The notes under the pieces are model-generated. The model was not told the DNA's origin, did no database searches, and saw nothing but the letters and a program-made list of their open reading frames with translations. A stretch of DNA of 64,000 nt from CAVRIA01 sp963721115 (GTDB lineage: Bacteria; Desulfobacterota; Binatia; HRBIN30; CADEER01), in contig CAVRIA010000014.1 in assembly GCA_963721115.1 (NCBI GenBank), positions 130,197-194,196 of the forward strand, read 5' to 3'. Position 1 is the stretch's first letter. Every line of letters starts with the position of its first letter. This document shows positions 53,564-62,381 of the stretch, piece after piece. Position numbers and translations under genes: made by a program.

Positions 53564-55981
53564 ATGCGGAAGATCATGCTGATCAACGTGACCCACGCCG
53601 AAGAGAGCCGGGTCGGAATCATCAGCGAGGGAGTGCTCGAATCCTTTGAAATCGAGTCTCTGAGTCGAGAACATCTCAAGGGCAACATGTACAAGGCCAC
53701 CGTGCACCGGATTCATCCGGCGCTCGAGGCCGCCTTCGTGGACATCGGCGCCGAACGCGACGCCTTTCTTCCGCTCGACGAGATCTGCTTTCGCAACCTG
53801 CGCAATCCGCCGCCGCCGCCGACAGGCGACGGAAGCGAGAACGGCAGGAAGCGGCGGCGCATCCGTGACGTCCTGCGGCCGGGCGAGGAGATTCTCGTCC
53901 AGATCACCAAGGAGCAGTTCGCCAACAAGCCGCCGACGCTGACGACCTTCTACTCCTTGCCCGGGCGCTATCTGGTGCTCCTGCCCGGCTCCGACGATAC
54001 CGGCATCTCGCGGCGCATCGAGGGGGACGACAGAACCCGCCTGCGCAAGCTGGTCGCTCAGCTGGCTCCGCCGGACGGCTTCGGTGTCATCGTTCGCACC
54101 GCCGCCGGGGTCGACGAGGACTCGGGGGAGCTGAGCCGCGACCTGAGCTACCTGCTGCGCCTTTGGGAAAACGTCCAGCAGGCGGCCGAGTCGAAGCGCG
54201 CCCCCGCCCTCGTGTACCGGGAGCACGACATCGTGCTGCGCACGATCCGCGACTTCTTCACCCCGGACATCGACGAGATCCACGTCGACAACGAGGACGT
54301 CTTCCAGCGGGCGCGCGATTTCCTCCACAACGTCATGCCCGGCAAGGAGCACGTCCTGCACCTGTACCAGGGCGACCAACCGATCTTCTCGGCGTTCGAC
54401 GTCGAGTCGCAGATCGAGTCGGTGTTCAAGCGCCGCGTGCCGCTGCGCTCGGGGGGCAGCATCGTGATCGACGGCGCCGAGGCGTTGACGGCCATCGATG
54501 TGAACTCCGGCGGCTCCGTGCGCGGTCCCAACCCCGAGGAGACGGCGTTCCGTACCAACCAGGAGGCGGTCTCCGAGGTCACGCGACAGCTCCGGCTGCG
54601 CGACATCGGCGGGCTGATCGTCATCGATTTCATCGACATGCGCGACAGCGCGCACATCTACGAGATCGAGCGCTCCATGCGCGACGCCATGCACATGGAC
54701 AAGGCGCGCCATGAGGTCGGCCGCATCTCGCGCCTCGGCCTGATGGAGATCTCCCGCCAGCGGCTCCGACCGGCGGCCATGGCGACGACCTATACGGCCT
54801 GTCCCATGTGCGAGGGACACGGCGCGATCCGCACTGTCGAGTCGGCGGCGCTGGTGGCCCTGCGCAAGATCCACAACCGCGTCTCGCACGGTGACGTCGC
54901 GGCGCTGCGCGTCGAGCTACCGGCGAGCGTCGCCGTATACCTCCTCAACCAGAAGCGCGACGAGCTGGCGCGCCTCGAGCAGCGGTACAACACGCGCATC
55001 CAGGTCAACCTGAGCGAGAACCTCATGCCGCATCAGGTAGAGATCGAGGCGCGACAGCGGCCGGCGGTCGAGAAGGCGGCGGCGAAGGTGGCGCCCGGGG
55101 CCGCCGCCAAGGTCGAGGCTGCCGCCGCCCCGGAGAACGGCGACGCGACGGCGGGGAACGGTTCTTCGAAGAAGAAGCGGCGGCGCCGGGGGCGCCGCAA
55201 GGGCTCCGGGCTGCGCGCCGCGGCAGCCATCGGCGAGGCGCTGGCCACCCTCGGCAGGAGCGTCCGCTCCGCAAGGGAAGACACGGCGCCGGGAACCGAG
55301 GCCGCCGCCGGCGCCGCGGCGCCCGCGCTCGATGAATCCACGCCCGCCGAGACGATCTCGAATGGCCGGGCGTCGGAGGTCATGGCGTCGGCTCCCGCCG
55401 TCGCACAGCCGGCCGCCTCGCCCGGCCGCTCCTCGTCCCGCCGCCGGCGCGGCGGCCGGCGCCGCCGCGCGGCGGAGCCTCAGGCCGCGCATCCGGCCGC
55501 CGCGGGCGTGCCCTCGGTCGCCCCCGAGCCTGCCGTGACCACCCCGTCCACGGAAACAGCCGGCGCTCTCTCCCGGCAGCCCTCCACGGCACCGTCGCCA
55601 CCCGAGCCGACGGCTGTCGAGAAGCCCGCTCCGAAAGTGGACGAGCCGGTTGCCGGTCGAGGCGAAGCGAGCATGCGAGTCGAGGCCGAGGCGCCGCGGC
55701 AGCGACGGACCGGGACGACGAGTCGGGGCCGGGCGCGAAAGAGCGTTCCGGTCGTCGACGCCACTCCCGGCGAGACGCCACAGCCGAAAGGGGCGTCGCG
55801 CCGCCGGACCTCCCGCAAGACCGCAGCTTCGACCGCAAAGGAAGGCACGAGCAAGGCGACCGCTGCGGCGGTCAAGGCGCGCAAGACACCTTCGTCATCG
55901 ACGTCGCGCAAGCGGGCGGCGAGCGGCGCGACGAAGCGCAAGCGGGACGCTGCCGGATCGACCCCGTCCGAGTCCGATTGA
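53564..55981 (+). CDS. rng: Ribonuclease E/G family with long basic C-terminal tail
   Basis: An 805-residue endoribonuclease for rRNA and mRNA processing. The S1 domain comes first (GNMYKATVHRIHPALEAAFVD), then the RNase H-like/DNase I region with catalytic D312 (TAIDVNSGG) and D355 (IVIDFIDM), and the zinc-link Cys pair C413/C416 (CPMCEGHG). From about residue 505 the rest is disordered, Ala/Pro-rich with basic patches (KKKRRRRGRRKG, SSRRRRGGRRRR, SRKRAAS), suitable for RNA or degradosome binding as in RNase E. ATG 53564 has GGAGGAG 6 bases upstream. Confidence 0.92.
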   Translation: MRKIMLINVTHAEESRVGIISEGVLESFEIESLSREHLKGNMYKATVHRIHPALEAAFVDIGAERDAFLPLDEICFRNLRNPPPPPTGDGSENGRKRRRIRDVLRPGEEILVQITKEQFANKPPTLTTFYSLPGRYLVLLPGSDDTGISRRIEGDDRTRLRKLVAQLAPPDGFGVIVRTAAGVDEDSGELSRDLSYLLRLWENVQQAAESKRAPALVYREHDIVLRTIRDFFTPDIDEIHVDNEDVFQRARDFLHNVMPGKEHVLHLYQGDQPIFSAFDVESQIESVFKRRVPLRSGGSIVIDGAEALTAIDVNSGGSVRGPNPEETAFRTNQEAVSEVTRQLRLRDIGGLIVIDFIDMRDSAHIYEIERSMRDAMHMDKARHEVGRISRLGLMEISRQRLRPAAMATTYTACPMCEGHGAIRTVESAALVALRKIHNRVSHGDVAALRVELPASVAVYLLNQKRDELARLEQRYNTRIQVNLSENLMPHQVEIEARQRPAVEKAAAKVAPGAAAKVEAAAAPENGDATAGNGSSKKKRRRRGRRKGSGLRAAAAIGEALATLGRSVRSAREDTAPGTEAAAGAAAPALDESTPAETISNGRASEVMASAPAVAQPAASPGRSSSRRRRGGRRRRAAEPQAAHPAAAGVPSVAPEPAVTTPSTETAGALSRQPSTAPSPPEPTAVEKPAPKVDEPVAGRGEASMRVEAEAPRQRRTGTTSRGRARKSVPVVDATPGETPQPKGASRRRTSRKTAASTAKEGTSKATAAAVKARKTPSSSTSRKRAASGATKRKRDAAGSTPSESD

Positions 55982-55989
55982 GCGCCGCT

Positions 55990-56031
55990 CGCGCGTTCCG
56001 GCTATCGACCCATCCGATGCCGGAACGCGCG
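55990..56031. terminator. Hairpin between convergent genes after rng
   Basis: A perfect 12-bp stem (CGCGCGTTCCGG at 55990-56001, complement 56020-56031) with an 18-base loop lies directly after the rng stop. Its right arm lies within the last codons of the convergent membrane-protein gene. No T-run; termination is inferred from position. Confidence 0.5.
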
Positions 56032-56706
56032 GCCGCGGCGCGAGGTGCCGTTCAGCTCGAGGAACATCAGACCGCGCGCCACCATGGCGAAGTAGACGAA
56101 TAGAGCAGTCGCGGCGAACATGAGCATCTGGGCGACGAAGTCGGCGGCCGGCAACCGCCACAACGCCAGCAGGCCGACGGCGAACAGGACGTTGGGAGGG
56201 AACCATTCGATCCAGTTGTCGGCGATGAACCGGTAGCTCTCCGAGAGCAGGGACAGCAGCGTGTTGTGCCCCAGATAGATCAGCTCGGGAACCGCGTTGA
56301 AGAAGACGAAGATCGCGATCTCGATGCACAGCGCGATGACCCCGCCCTGTGGCAGCCGCTGGAGAACCGGCATCGCGATCTGCCAGAAGATCCACAGGAC
56401 GAAGATCACACCCACGACGTCCCACAGGTACACGCCGAAGCTGCGCCCGAAGTCCTCCCAGGTCACGCGCGAGGTGCGCACGATCATCTCGACCAGGTAG
56501 AGGAACGAGCCCAGGCACCCTGCCCAGACGATGCTGAGAAGGAAGCCGCCGGCGAGGCCGAGGAAGACGGCGAAATAGCCGGCCACCGTCATGATCGCGG
56601 TGTAGGCGAACACCGTCCCCAGCACCGGCCAGTTGCGCAATGCCAGCTTGCCAGCTCGCGCGACGGCGCGGCCGTACAGGGAAAGAGTGACGCTCAGCCA
56701 TTCCAC
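56002..56706 (-). CDS. Hypothetical integral membrane protein
   Basis: A 234-residue protein with about six hydrophobic segments (VLGTVFAYTAIMTVAGYFAVF, LLSIVWAGCLGSFLYLVEMI, VVGVIFVLWIFWQIAM, VIALCIEIAIFVFF, MFAATALFVYFAMV). I do not recognise the family. The C-terminus is basic (RRGRAFRHR), probably cytosolic. Its 3' end holds one arm of the hairpin after rng. Confidence 0.65.
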   Translation of the reverse strand: MEWLSVTLSLYGRAVARAGKLALRNWPVLGTVFAYTAIMTVAGYFAVFLGLAGGFLLSIVWAGCLGSFLYLVEMIVRTSRVTWEDFGRSFGVYLWDVVGVIFVLWIFWQIAMPVLQRLPQGGVIALCIEIAIFVFFNAVPELIYLGHNTLLSLLSESYRFIADNWIEWFPPNVLFAVGLLALWRLPAADFVAQMLMFAATALFVYFAMVARGLMFLELNGTSRRGRAFRHRMGR

Positions 56707-56837
56707 GTATCGAGTCCCCCGCCGAAGGCGCGCGAACTGTATCGGGCCGCCGAAAGCAGGTCAACGCGACCCGCCCCGCGCGCGGCGGCGTCCGTAGCGA
56801 TTTGTCCGCCCCCGTGTCGCTTGCTAGCCTGGACCGC

Positions 56838-57317
56838 ATGCTCTGCGCTCGCGACATCATGGAACCGCACGTCCACAGCGTCCCTCCCGAGATGTCCCTG
56901 GCCGAGCTCGAGGAGTTCTTCGTCGCCCACCGGATTCACGCCGCGCCGGTGCTCGAGCACGAAACGATCGTCGGCATCGTGACGCGCTCCGACATCGTAC
57001 GCATCTTCGTTCTCGCCCGTTCGCTCACGGCGCTCCTGGCCGAAGGTGCGGAGGCGCCGCCCGAGTTCGCTCCCGGCGAAATCCCGGAGCCGCTGCCGAA
57101 CGGCGTCGCCCGCGAGCTCAGGGCGCGGTGCGTGCGCGACGCCATGGTCGCGAACCCTCTCGCCGTCTCCCCCGACGCCTCCTTGCGCGATCTCTCCCAC
57201 GCCATGGTGGTGCACCACGTCCATCAGGTCCTGGTCACCGAGGACGGCCGGATCCGGGGGATCGTCAGCAGCATGGATCTCGTCCGTCTGATTGCCGACG
57301 GTAGCCTTCCGGCGTGA
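56838..57317 (+). CDS. CBS-domain pair protein
   Basis: A 159-residue protein made of two CBS motifs: ARDIMEPHVHSVPPEMSLAEL with GIVTRSDIVR, and VRDAMVANPLAVSPDASL with GIVSSMDLVRLI. Such pairs bind adenine nucleotides and report energy state, but no effector domain is attached here. Start ATG 56838. Confidence 0.9.
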   Translation: MLCARDIMEPHVHSVPPEMSLAELEEFFVAHRIHAAPVLEHETIVGIVTRSDIVRIFVLARSLTALLAEGAEAPPEFAPGEIPEPLPNGVARELRARCVRDAMVANPLAVSPDASLRDLSHAMVVHHVHQVLVTEDGRIRGIVSSMDLVRLIADGSLPA

Positions 57318-57326
57318 AACGGCGCC

Positions 57327-57477
57327 AGGTCGAGGCCCTGGATTTTCGATTCCAAGCCCAACAACTCAACAACCCAACAACCTGCCCTTCCACGCCTCTT
57401 CAGAAAGGTCGAGGCCTCTGGAGCTTTGATTTCTTTCCGAACCCAACAGCCTAACGGCTCAACAGCGCAACAACCTG
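57327..57477. repeat. Imperfect direct repeat, two copies
   Basis: Two tandem copies begin aggtcgaggcc (57327 and 57406) and end in acaacctg (57384 and 57477), with a shared centre of caac-rich words (caacaactcaacaacccaac). It lies between the convergent CBS and porin genes and resembles the hairpin tract at 16367 in its use of GTTGTTGGG-type words. Confidence 0.6.
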
Positions 57478-57480
57478 CAT

Positions 57481-58806
57481 CTAGAAGGCGATCTCGGTCC
57501 GCAGGCCGAGGACGACGGCGTTGGGGCGATCGGAGCGAGCGCCCGGGTCGACGATGTACTGCAGGTCGGGTTGGAGGGACAGCCACGGAGTGAGCGCGGC
57601 CCGGTAGGTCCACTCCAGGGCGATCTCGGCATCGGCCGGCGATCCGCCGTCGGCGCGGATGGCGCGCTCGTACGGGGAGCCGTTGAACGCGGCGGCCACG
57701 CCGAAGCCCAGCTCGTCCGCGTCGCGCCGCGGCACCAGGCCGGTGTAGACCACTCCGGCCCCGGCATAGGCGGCGAACTGCTGCACGTCGCCGTCGGCGA
57801 TGCCGGCGCGCGCGAACAACGCCGGGCCGCCAGCGGCCGTCGCGTCGTAGTCGGCGAGAACGTACGCGCCGGGATGACCGCGCTGTCTGCCGGCATCCTC
57901 CCCCGCGGGCGGCGGGCTCACCTCGTTCAACCGCGTGGTGTAGGTCCAGAAGCCGGCGGCGAACTTGAACGTGTATGGCAGCGCGCCCCAGCCGCGGCCG
58001 ACGCGGCGCCGCCGATTGCGCATTAGCGCGTGGGGACTGCCGTCGTCGTCCGTGTCGTGCCGCCACGTGAGCACGACCTCCGACGCGATGAGCAGTCCGT
58101 CGTCGCCATCCAGGTGGATCTGCGTGCCGCGCGGATCGTTCGGATCGCCCGGAACGCCGTCGAGCACCGCCGTCTGCCAGAGGAGGTGCTCGGCGAGGTC
58201 GACTTTCAGGCGGGTGCCGAGGGAGGTCACGGGAAAGATCGACGGGCCGTTGACGCCGCTGTTGGCGAGCTCGGCTCCGGTTCCGAAAGAGCTGTTGATG
58301 AACAGCGCGGCGCTGGCGTTGACGTCGAACTCGGAGCTCAGGTCGTAGAGGCCGATCAGCAGCGAGACGCGGTCGCGCAGCAGCTCGCGTTGCCACCACG
58401 CTTCGTAGAGCTCGATCGACCTCGGCGCCTCGATGTTGTCGAACATCTGCGCGTCGCCGACGTCGCGCGACGGGTTGCCGCCCTGGTTGGAGAGGCCGTA
58501 GACGAAGAGCGAGCCGGCGTCGATCCCGATGAGGTCCTGCAGATGGCAGGTGAGCGTCAGGTCGAGGTTGTCGAGATAGCGCGTGCGGCGGCGCAGCCCG
58601 CCGTCGAGGTTGGAGAAGACGTCGCCGATGTAGACGACCTCGATATCGACGCCGCGATCGTGCAGGGCGTCGCGCGCACCGCCCCAGTTCCCGGTCAGCG
58701 CCGGTTGCCGCAGCACCTGCTCGACGAGACTGGCCGCCGACGCGACGGCCGCACCGATGGTCAGCACGCCCCAGGCGATCGTCGCCGCCGCGGTAGCGCG
58801 ACGCAT
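57481..58806 (-). CDS. Carbohydrate-selective porin, OprB family
   Basis: A 441-residue outer-membrane porin. The signal peptide is near the start (ATIAWGVLTIGAAVASA), the mature N-terminus is LTGNWGGARDALHDRGVDIEV (the OprB landmark), and later come FINSSFGTG, SIFPVTSLGTRL and a C-terminal Phe (LGLRTEIAF). It mediates passive uptake; sugars are typical for the family, but it lies head to head with a metal-import locus. The start was set at ATG 58806 rather than 58845 so that the signal peptide is N-terminal. Confidence 0.85.
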   Translation of the reverse strand: MRRATAAATIAWGVLTIGAAVASAASLVEQVLRQPALTGNWGGARDALHDRGVDIEVVYIGDVFSNLDGGLRRRTRYLDNLDLTLTCHLQDLIGIDAGSLFVYGLSNQGGNPSRDVGDAQMFDNIEAPRSIELYEAWWQRELLRDRVSLLIGLYDLSSEFDVNASAALFINSSFGTGAELANSGVNGPSIFPVTSLGTRLKVDLAEHLLWQTAVLDGVPGDPNDPRGTQIHLDGDDGLLIASEVVLTWRHDTDDDGSPHALMRNRRRRVGRGWGALPYTFKFAAGFWTYTTRLNEVSPPPAGEDAGRQRGHPGAYVLADYDATAAGGPALFARAGIADGDVQQFAAYAGAGVVYTGLVPRRDADELGFGVAAAFNGSPYERAIRADGGSPADAEIALEWTYRAALTPWLSLQPDLQYIVDPGARSDRPNAVVLGLRTEIAF

Positions 58807-58927
58807 ACCGATCGGCGACCGGCGCCGCGCCGTCCCCCCCCCCATTCATCGCCCTTGATGTTCGGATATCGCGGCGACGAAGTCGAGCGGCCGCGATTGA
58901 CCGGCTGCGGGGCCTCTGCTAGCCGAG

Positions 58928-59227
58928 ATGTCCGTGATCGGAAGCGGCGTGACATCCCGAGCCGCCCGCTTGGTCGGCATCCTCGGCCTCGTCGGGCTGC
59001 TCGTCGTGCCGGTGGCGCTGAGCGGCCACCATCACGCCGACACCGCCAGCGCCAACGGCTGCGCCGCTTGCCTGGTCGTTCACCACGTGCCGGCGGCCGC
59101 GCCGGCGGTCGTAGCGGTCAACTCCCTGGTGTTGCCGTCGCTCCCGATCGCCTCCGACCCCCTCGTCGCGCCGGCTCTGCGCCGGCACTCGACGCAGCTC
59201 GGCCGCGGCCCTCCGCGCATCGCCTGA
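58928..59227 (+). CDS. Small exported His-rich protein of unknown function
   Basis: A 99-residue protein with one hydrophobic segment (LVGILGLVGLLVVPVALSG), then GHHHADTAS and CAACLVVHH, which could bind metal. The C-terminus is Pro/Arg-rich. It is the first gene of a run leading to a ZnuABC-type importer, so a metal-handling role is suggested by context only. The resemblance to DUF2946-type proteins is weak. Confidence 0.6.
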   Translation: MSVIGSGVTSRAARLVGILGLVGLLVVPVALSGHHHADTASANGCAACLVVHHVPAAAPAVVAVNSLVLPSLPIASDPLVAPALRRHSTQLGRGPPRIA

Positions 59228-59329
59228 ACGCCTCTCTCTTTCACCTCAGTTTTCCCGAGCAGGGATCGACCGATCCCACCCAGCGCATCCGGCTGGGGCA
59301 GGGGTTCGGGCGAGGAGAGGAGTCCGGTG

Positions 59330-60739
59330 ATGCGACACCACGCCATATTGGTCGTGATGGCGCTGCTGCTCTCGACGCGCGTTTCACCCGTGCTGGCGGG
59401 TGAGCGCGAGGCGGCAGCAGCGAGCGAAGAGAATCTCCAGCTGAAACGCCAGGTGCGCGAGCTACGCGCGCAGATGCAACAGATGCAGCAGCGCCTCGAC
59501 GCTCTCGAGGTCCAGGTGGGCGCTCGTCCCGAGGCCACGCCGACAGCGGCGCCCGCGCTCGCCGGGAGCGGGGCTCCGGCACCGCCGCCCGGTGTGGTTC
59601 CCGCCGGCGTCCCTCTGGCGGCGCCGACCCCGCAAGGGCAGAGCGTCGGCGAAGCGCTGAAAGGGCTCTTGCCGGGTCCGGTCACCGGACCGCCGACTCA
59701 ACGAGTCGGCCCCGGCGCCCCCGAGCCGGGGCGCGGTGTCATCGTCTCCAGCATCGAGGGAGTGCCCAAGGTCTTCATCCCCGACATCGGGGCGGTGGGC
59801 GACTTCACGTTGCGGCAGAGTGACCTGCACAAGAGAGACCCGCGCTACGATCCGGCCGACGATCAGTTTCGGGTACGCGACGGTCAGATCATCTTCTTTT
59901 CTCCGATCGACCCGTACGCGACGGCGCAGATCTCGATCGACAAGCCGGACGACGGCGCGTTCGACCTCGAGGAGGCGTTCCTGGTCTTCAACAAGCTGCC
60001 GTGGGGTCTCTCCGTTCGCGGCGGTCAGTTTCGCCCGCGCTTCGGCCTGATCAACGAGACCGACACGTTCCAGCTTCCGATCGTCAACCGCCCACAGGCG
60101 CTGGCGCAGTACATCGGCCCCGACGGCTTCGTCACCCCCGGGGTCAACGTCAGCGGCTACGTTCCCAACCCATGGGACGCCGACATCAAGGCCGACGCCA
60201 ACATTCTCAGTGCGCAGAACACCCAGGCCTTCGATCGCCAGAGCGGACAGAGCTTCGGCTTCTCCTACATGGGAACCCTGACGTACTCGCGCGACCTGTT
60301 CCGCACCAGCGCGTTGAGTGCGGGCGCGAGTGCGGCGGGCGGCCCCGGCCCGGGCGGCGAGGCGTACTATCAGGATCCGTTCGTGCAGATCCAGTACGTG
60401 CCGAGCCAGCGCCACATCTGGACCTGGAGCCTCGAGGGGTTGCTGGCCGAGCGACAGGGGGTGGGCGACAGCGGGCTCAAGACCGGCTTCTACTCGCTGA
60501 TCGACTACAATTTCTGGCTCCGCTATCACGCCGCTCTGTTGGTCGACTTCTTCGACCGACCCGGAGTGCCGACCGGCGGCGAGGTCGGCATTTCCCCCGC
60601 CTTCACCTACTTCGTCTCCGACAATACGCGCCTGCGCTTCCAGTACAGATTCCAGACCGGCAGCGGTCCGGACCTCGCCGCCAACTTCTTCTACATGCAG
60701 GCGACCTTCTCGCTAGGCAACCTCAAGCCATTGGAGTGA
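59330..60739 (+). CDS. Outer-membrane porin with N-terminal coiled coil
   Basis: A 469-residue porin-like protein. The signal peptide (ILVVMALLLSTRVSPVLA) is followed by a coiled coil (ENLQLKRQVRELRAQMQQM), a Pro-rich linker, and a beta barrel (GAVGDFTLRQSDL, RGGQFRPRFGLINE, LPIVNRPQALAQY, RLRFQYRFQTGSG) of the phosphate-selective-porin-like type. It stands 5 bases before znuA, so it may be the outer-membrane entry for the same metal. A GGAG ribosome site precedes ATG 59330. Confidence 0.78.
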   Translation: MRHHAILVVMALLLSTRVSPVLAGEREAAAASEENLQLKRQVRELRAQMQQMQQRLDALEVQVGARPEATPTAAPALAGSGAPAPPPGVVPAGVPLAAPTPQGQSVGEALKGLLPGPVTGPPTQRVGPGAPEPGRGVIVSSIEGVPKVFIPDIGAVGDFTLRQSDLHKRDPRYDPADDQFRVRDGQIIFFSPIDPYATAQISIDKPDDGAFDLEEAFLVFNKLPWGLSVRGGQFRPRFGLINETDTFQLPIVNRPQALAQYIGPDGFVTPGVNVSGYVPNPWDADIKADANILSAQNTQAFDRQSGQSFGFSYMGTLTYSRDLFRTSALSAGASAAGGPGPGGEAYYQDPFVQIQYVPSQRHIWTWSLEGLLAERQGVGDSGLKTGFYSLIDYNFWLRYHAALLVDFFDRPGVPTGGEVGISPAFTYFVSDNTRLRFQYRFQTGSGPDLAANFFYMQATFSLGNLKPLE

Positions 60740-60744
60740 ACGAC

Positions 60745-61671
60745 ATGACACGATCGCACTTGCGCCGCGCGCTCTTCGTCTTGCCTCTGCTGTGGAGCGC
60801 GCAGCTGACGCTGGCATCACCTTCCGCGGCGGCCCCGCTGCGGGTGGTCACGACCACCACGGATCTCGCCGCCTTGGCGCGAGTCGTCGGCGGGGACAAG
60901 GTCGAGGTGGAAGCGCTCGTCCCCGGCGGCTTCAACGCCGATCTCTACTCGCCGCGCCCGAGTGATCTGTTCAAGATCCACAAAGCGCGACTGTTCATCC
61001 AGATCGGTCTCGGGTTGGAGGAATGGGCGCGCGACCTCGTCAACGAAGCCAACAACTCCGACCTGATCAAGGCGGAGACCTCCCCGGGAATCCCCTTGCT
61101 CGATGTGCCGCAGGGGCGCGTCGACTTCAGCTTCGGCGACATCCACCCCTACGGCAACCCGCACTATCAGCTCGACCCGGAGGACGGGCGCATCATGGCG
61201 CGCAACATCTCCAATGCCCTGGCGTACGCCGATCCGGCCAACAAGGAGTATTACGACGCCAACCTCGCCGCCTTCGACGGCCGCCTCACCGCGGCGGAGG
61301 CCAAGTGGCGCGCTGCGATGGCGCCGTTCGAGGGCGCGAAGTTCATCCCCTATCACGAGTCGTGGTCGTACTTCGCGCGCGCCTTCAAGCTGGTGATCCC
61401 GGACACCATCGAGAGCAAGCCGGGGTTCGTGCCCTCGCCACGGCGCGTTCAGGAGATCATCGAGCTGGCGAAGCGGGAGGGCGTGAAGCTCATCGTCACC
61501 GAGCCGTACTACGACGTCTCGGTTGCGCGGCTGGTCTCCCAGCAGGCGGGGATTCCCTACCTGAACCTCACCATCGACGTCGGCGGAGACCCGGCGCAGA
61601 AGGACTACATCTCGATGATCGACTACATCGTCGGGCAGTTCGTCAAGGCGTTGAGCGGCCATGGCGGGTGA
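60745..61671 (+). CDS. znuA: Metal ABC transporter substrate-binding protein (ZnuA-like)
   Basis: A 308-residue periplasmic cluster A-I binding protein. Signal peptide to about residue 30. VVTTTTDLAALARVVGG opens the first lobe. Metal ligands are likely H140 (GNPHYQLDP), H204 (PYHESWSYF) and D278 or D282 (TIDVGGDPA). The usual first His (DPHxYEPxPSD) is D66 in NADLYSPRPSD, so specificity for zinc or manganese is open. The stop overlaps the znuC start by 11 bases. Confidence 0.87.
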   Translation: MTRSHLRRALFVLPLLWSAQLTLASPSAAAPLRVVTTTTDLAALARVVGGDKVEVEALVPGGFNADLYSPRPSDLFKIHKARLFIQIGLGLEEWARDLVNEANNSDLIKAETSPGIPLLDVPQGRVDFSFGDIHPYGNPHYQLDPEDGRIMARNISNALAYADPANKEYYDANLAAFDGRLTAAEAKWRAAMAPFEGAKFIPYHESWSYFARAFKLVIPDTIESKPGFVPSPRRVQEIIELAKREGVKLIVTEPYYDVSVARLVSQQAGIPYLNLTIDVGGDPAQKDYISMIDYIVGQFVKALSGHGG

Positions 61672-62380
61672 TCTGCTTCGCGCCCGCGGGGTGACGCTCG
61701 GGTACGGCACGCGCGTGGTGTTGCAGCACCTCGACTTCGCCATCGAACGAGGCGACTTTCTCGGCGTCATGGGGCCGAACGGCTCGGGCAAGAGCACCCT
61801 GCTCAAGGCGGTGCTCGGCCTGTTGAAGCCGCTCACCGGGATGGTCGAGCTGGTCGCAGCCAACGGCAGGCCGCCGCGTTTCGGCTATGTGCCGCAGCGC
61901 GAGCGGCTCGACCCCCACTTCCCGCTCTCCGCCCTCGAGGTGGCGGTGATGGGACGATTCGGCCGCTTGGGCGCGTTGCGCCGCCCGCGCCGCGAGGACT
62001 TCGACATCGCCCATGCCTGCCTGCGCCGGGCGCAGATGCACCGCTTCAGCGAGCGCCCCTACCGCGAGCTTTCGGGCGGGCAGCAGCAGCGGGTCCTGAT
62101 CGCGCGGGCCCTGGCCGGCGAGCCGGATGCGCTGCTGCTCGACGAGCCGACCAACGGAATGGACATCGAATCGGAGCGGGCGATCATGGAGCTGCTCCTG
62201 GATCTGCAGCGCGAGAAGGCGACGACCATCGTGTTCGTCACCCATCTGTTGAGCGCCATCGAGCACTTCGCGCGTCGTGTGGCGTTGATCACACGTGACG
62301 GGACCCTGCTCATCGGCGACAAAGCCGAGATGCTGTCGCCCCAGAGCCTGGCGCGCGCCTACGCCGAGGAGAGCGCGTAA
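61661..62380 (+). CDS. znuC: Metal ABC transporter ATPase (ZnuC-like)
   Basis: A 239-residue ABC ATPase: Walker A GVMGPNGSGKSTL, Q-loop region PQRERLDPHFPLSALEVAVMG, signature LSGGQQQRV, Walker B LLLDEPTNGMD and switch FVTH. The PQ...D.xFP pattern is typical of metal importers of the ZnuC/MntB group. It is followed by its permease with a 1-base gap. Confidence 0.92.
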   Translation: MAGDLLRARGVTLGYGTRVVLQHLDFAIERGDFLGVMGPNGSGKSTLLKAVLGLLKPLTGMVELVAANGRPPRFGYVPQRERLDPHFPLSALEVAVMGRFGRLGALRRPRREDFDIAHACLRRAQMHRFSERPYRELSGGQQQRVLIARALAGEPDALLLDEPTNGMDIESERAIMELLLDLQREKATTIVFVTHLLSAIEHFARRVALITRDGTLLIGDKAEMLSPQSLARAYAEESA

Positions 62381-62381
62381 A

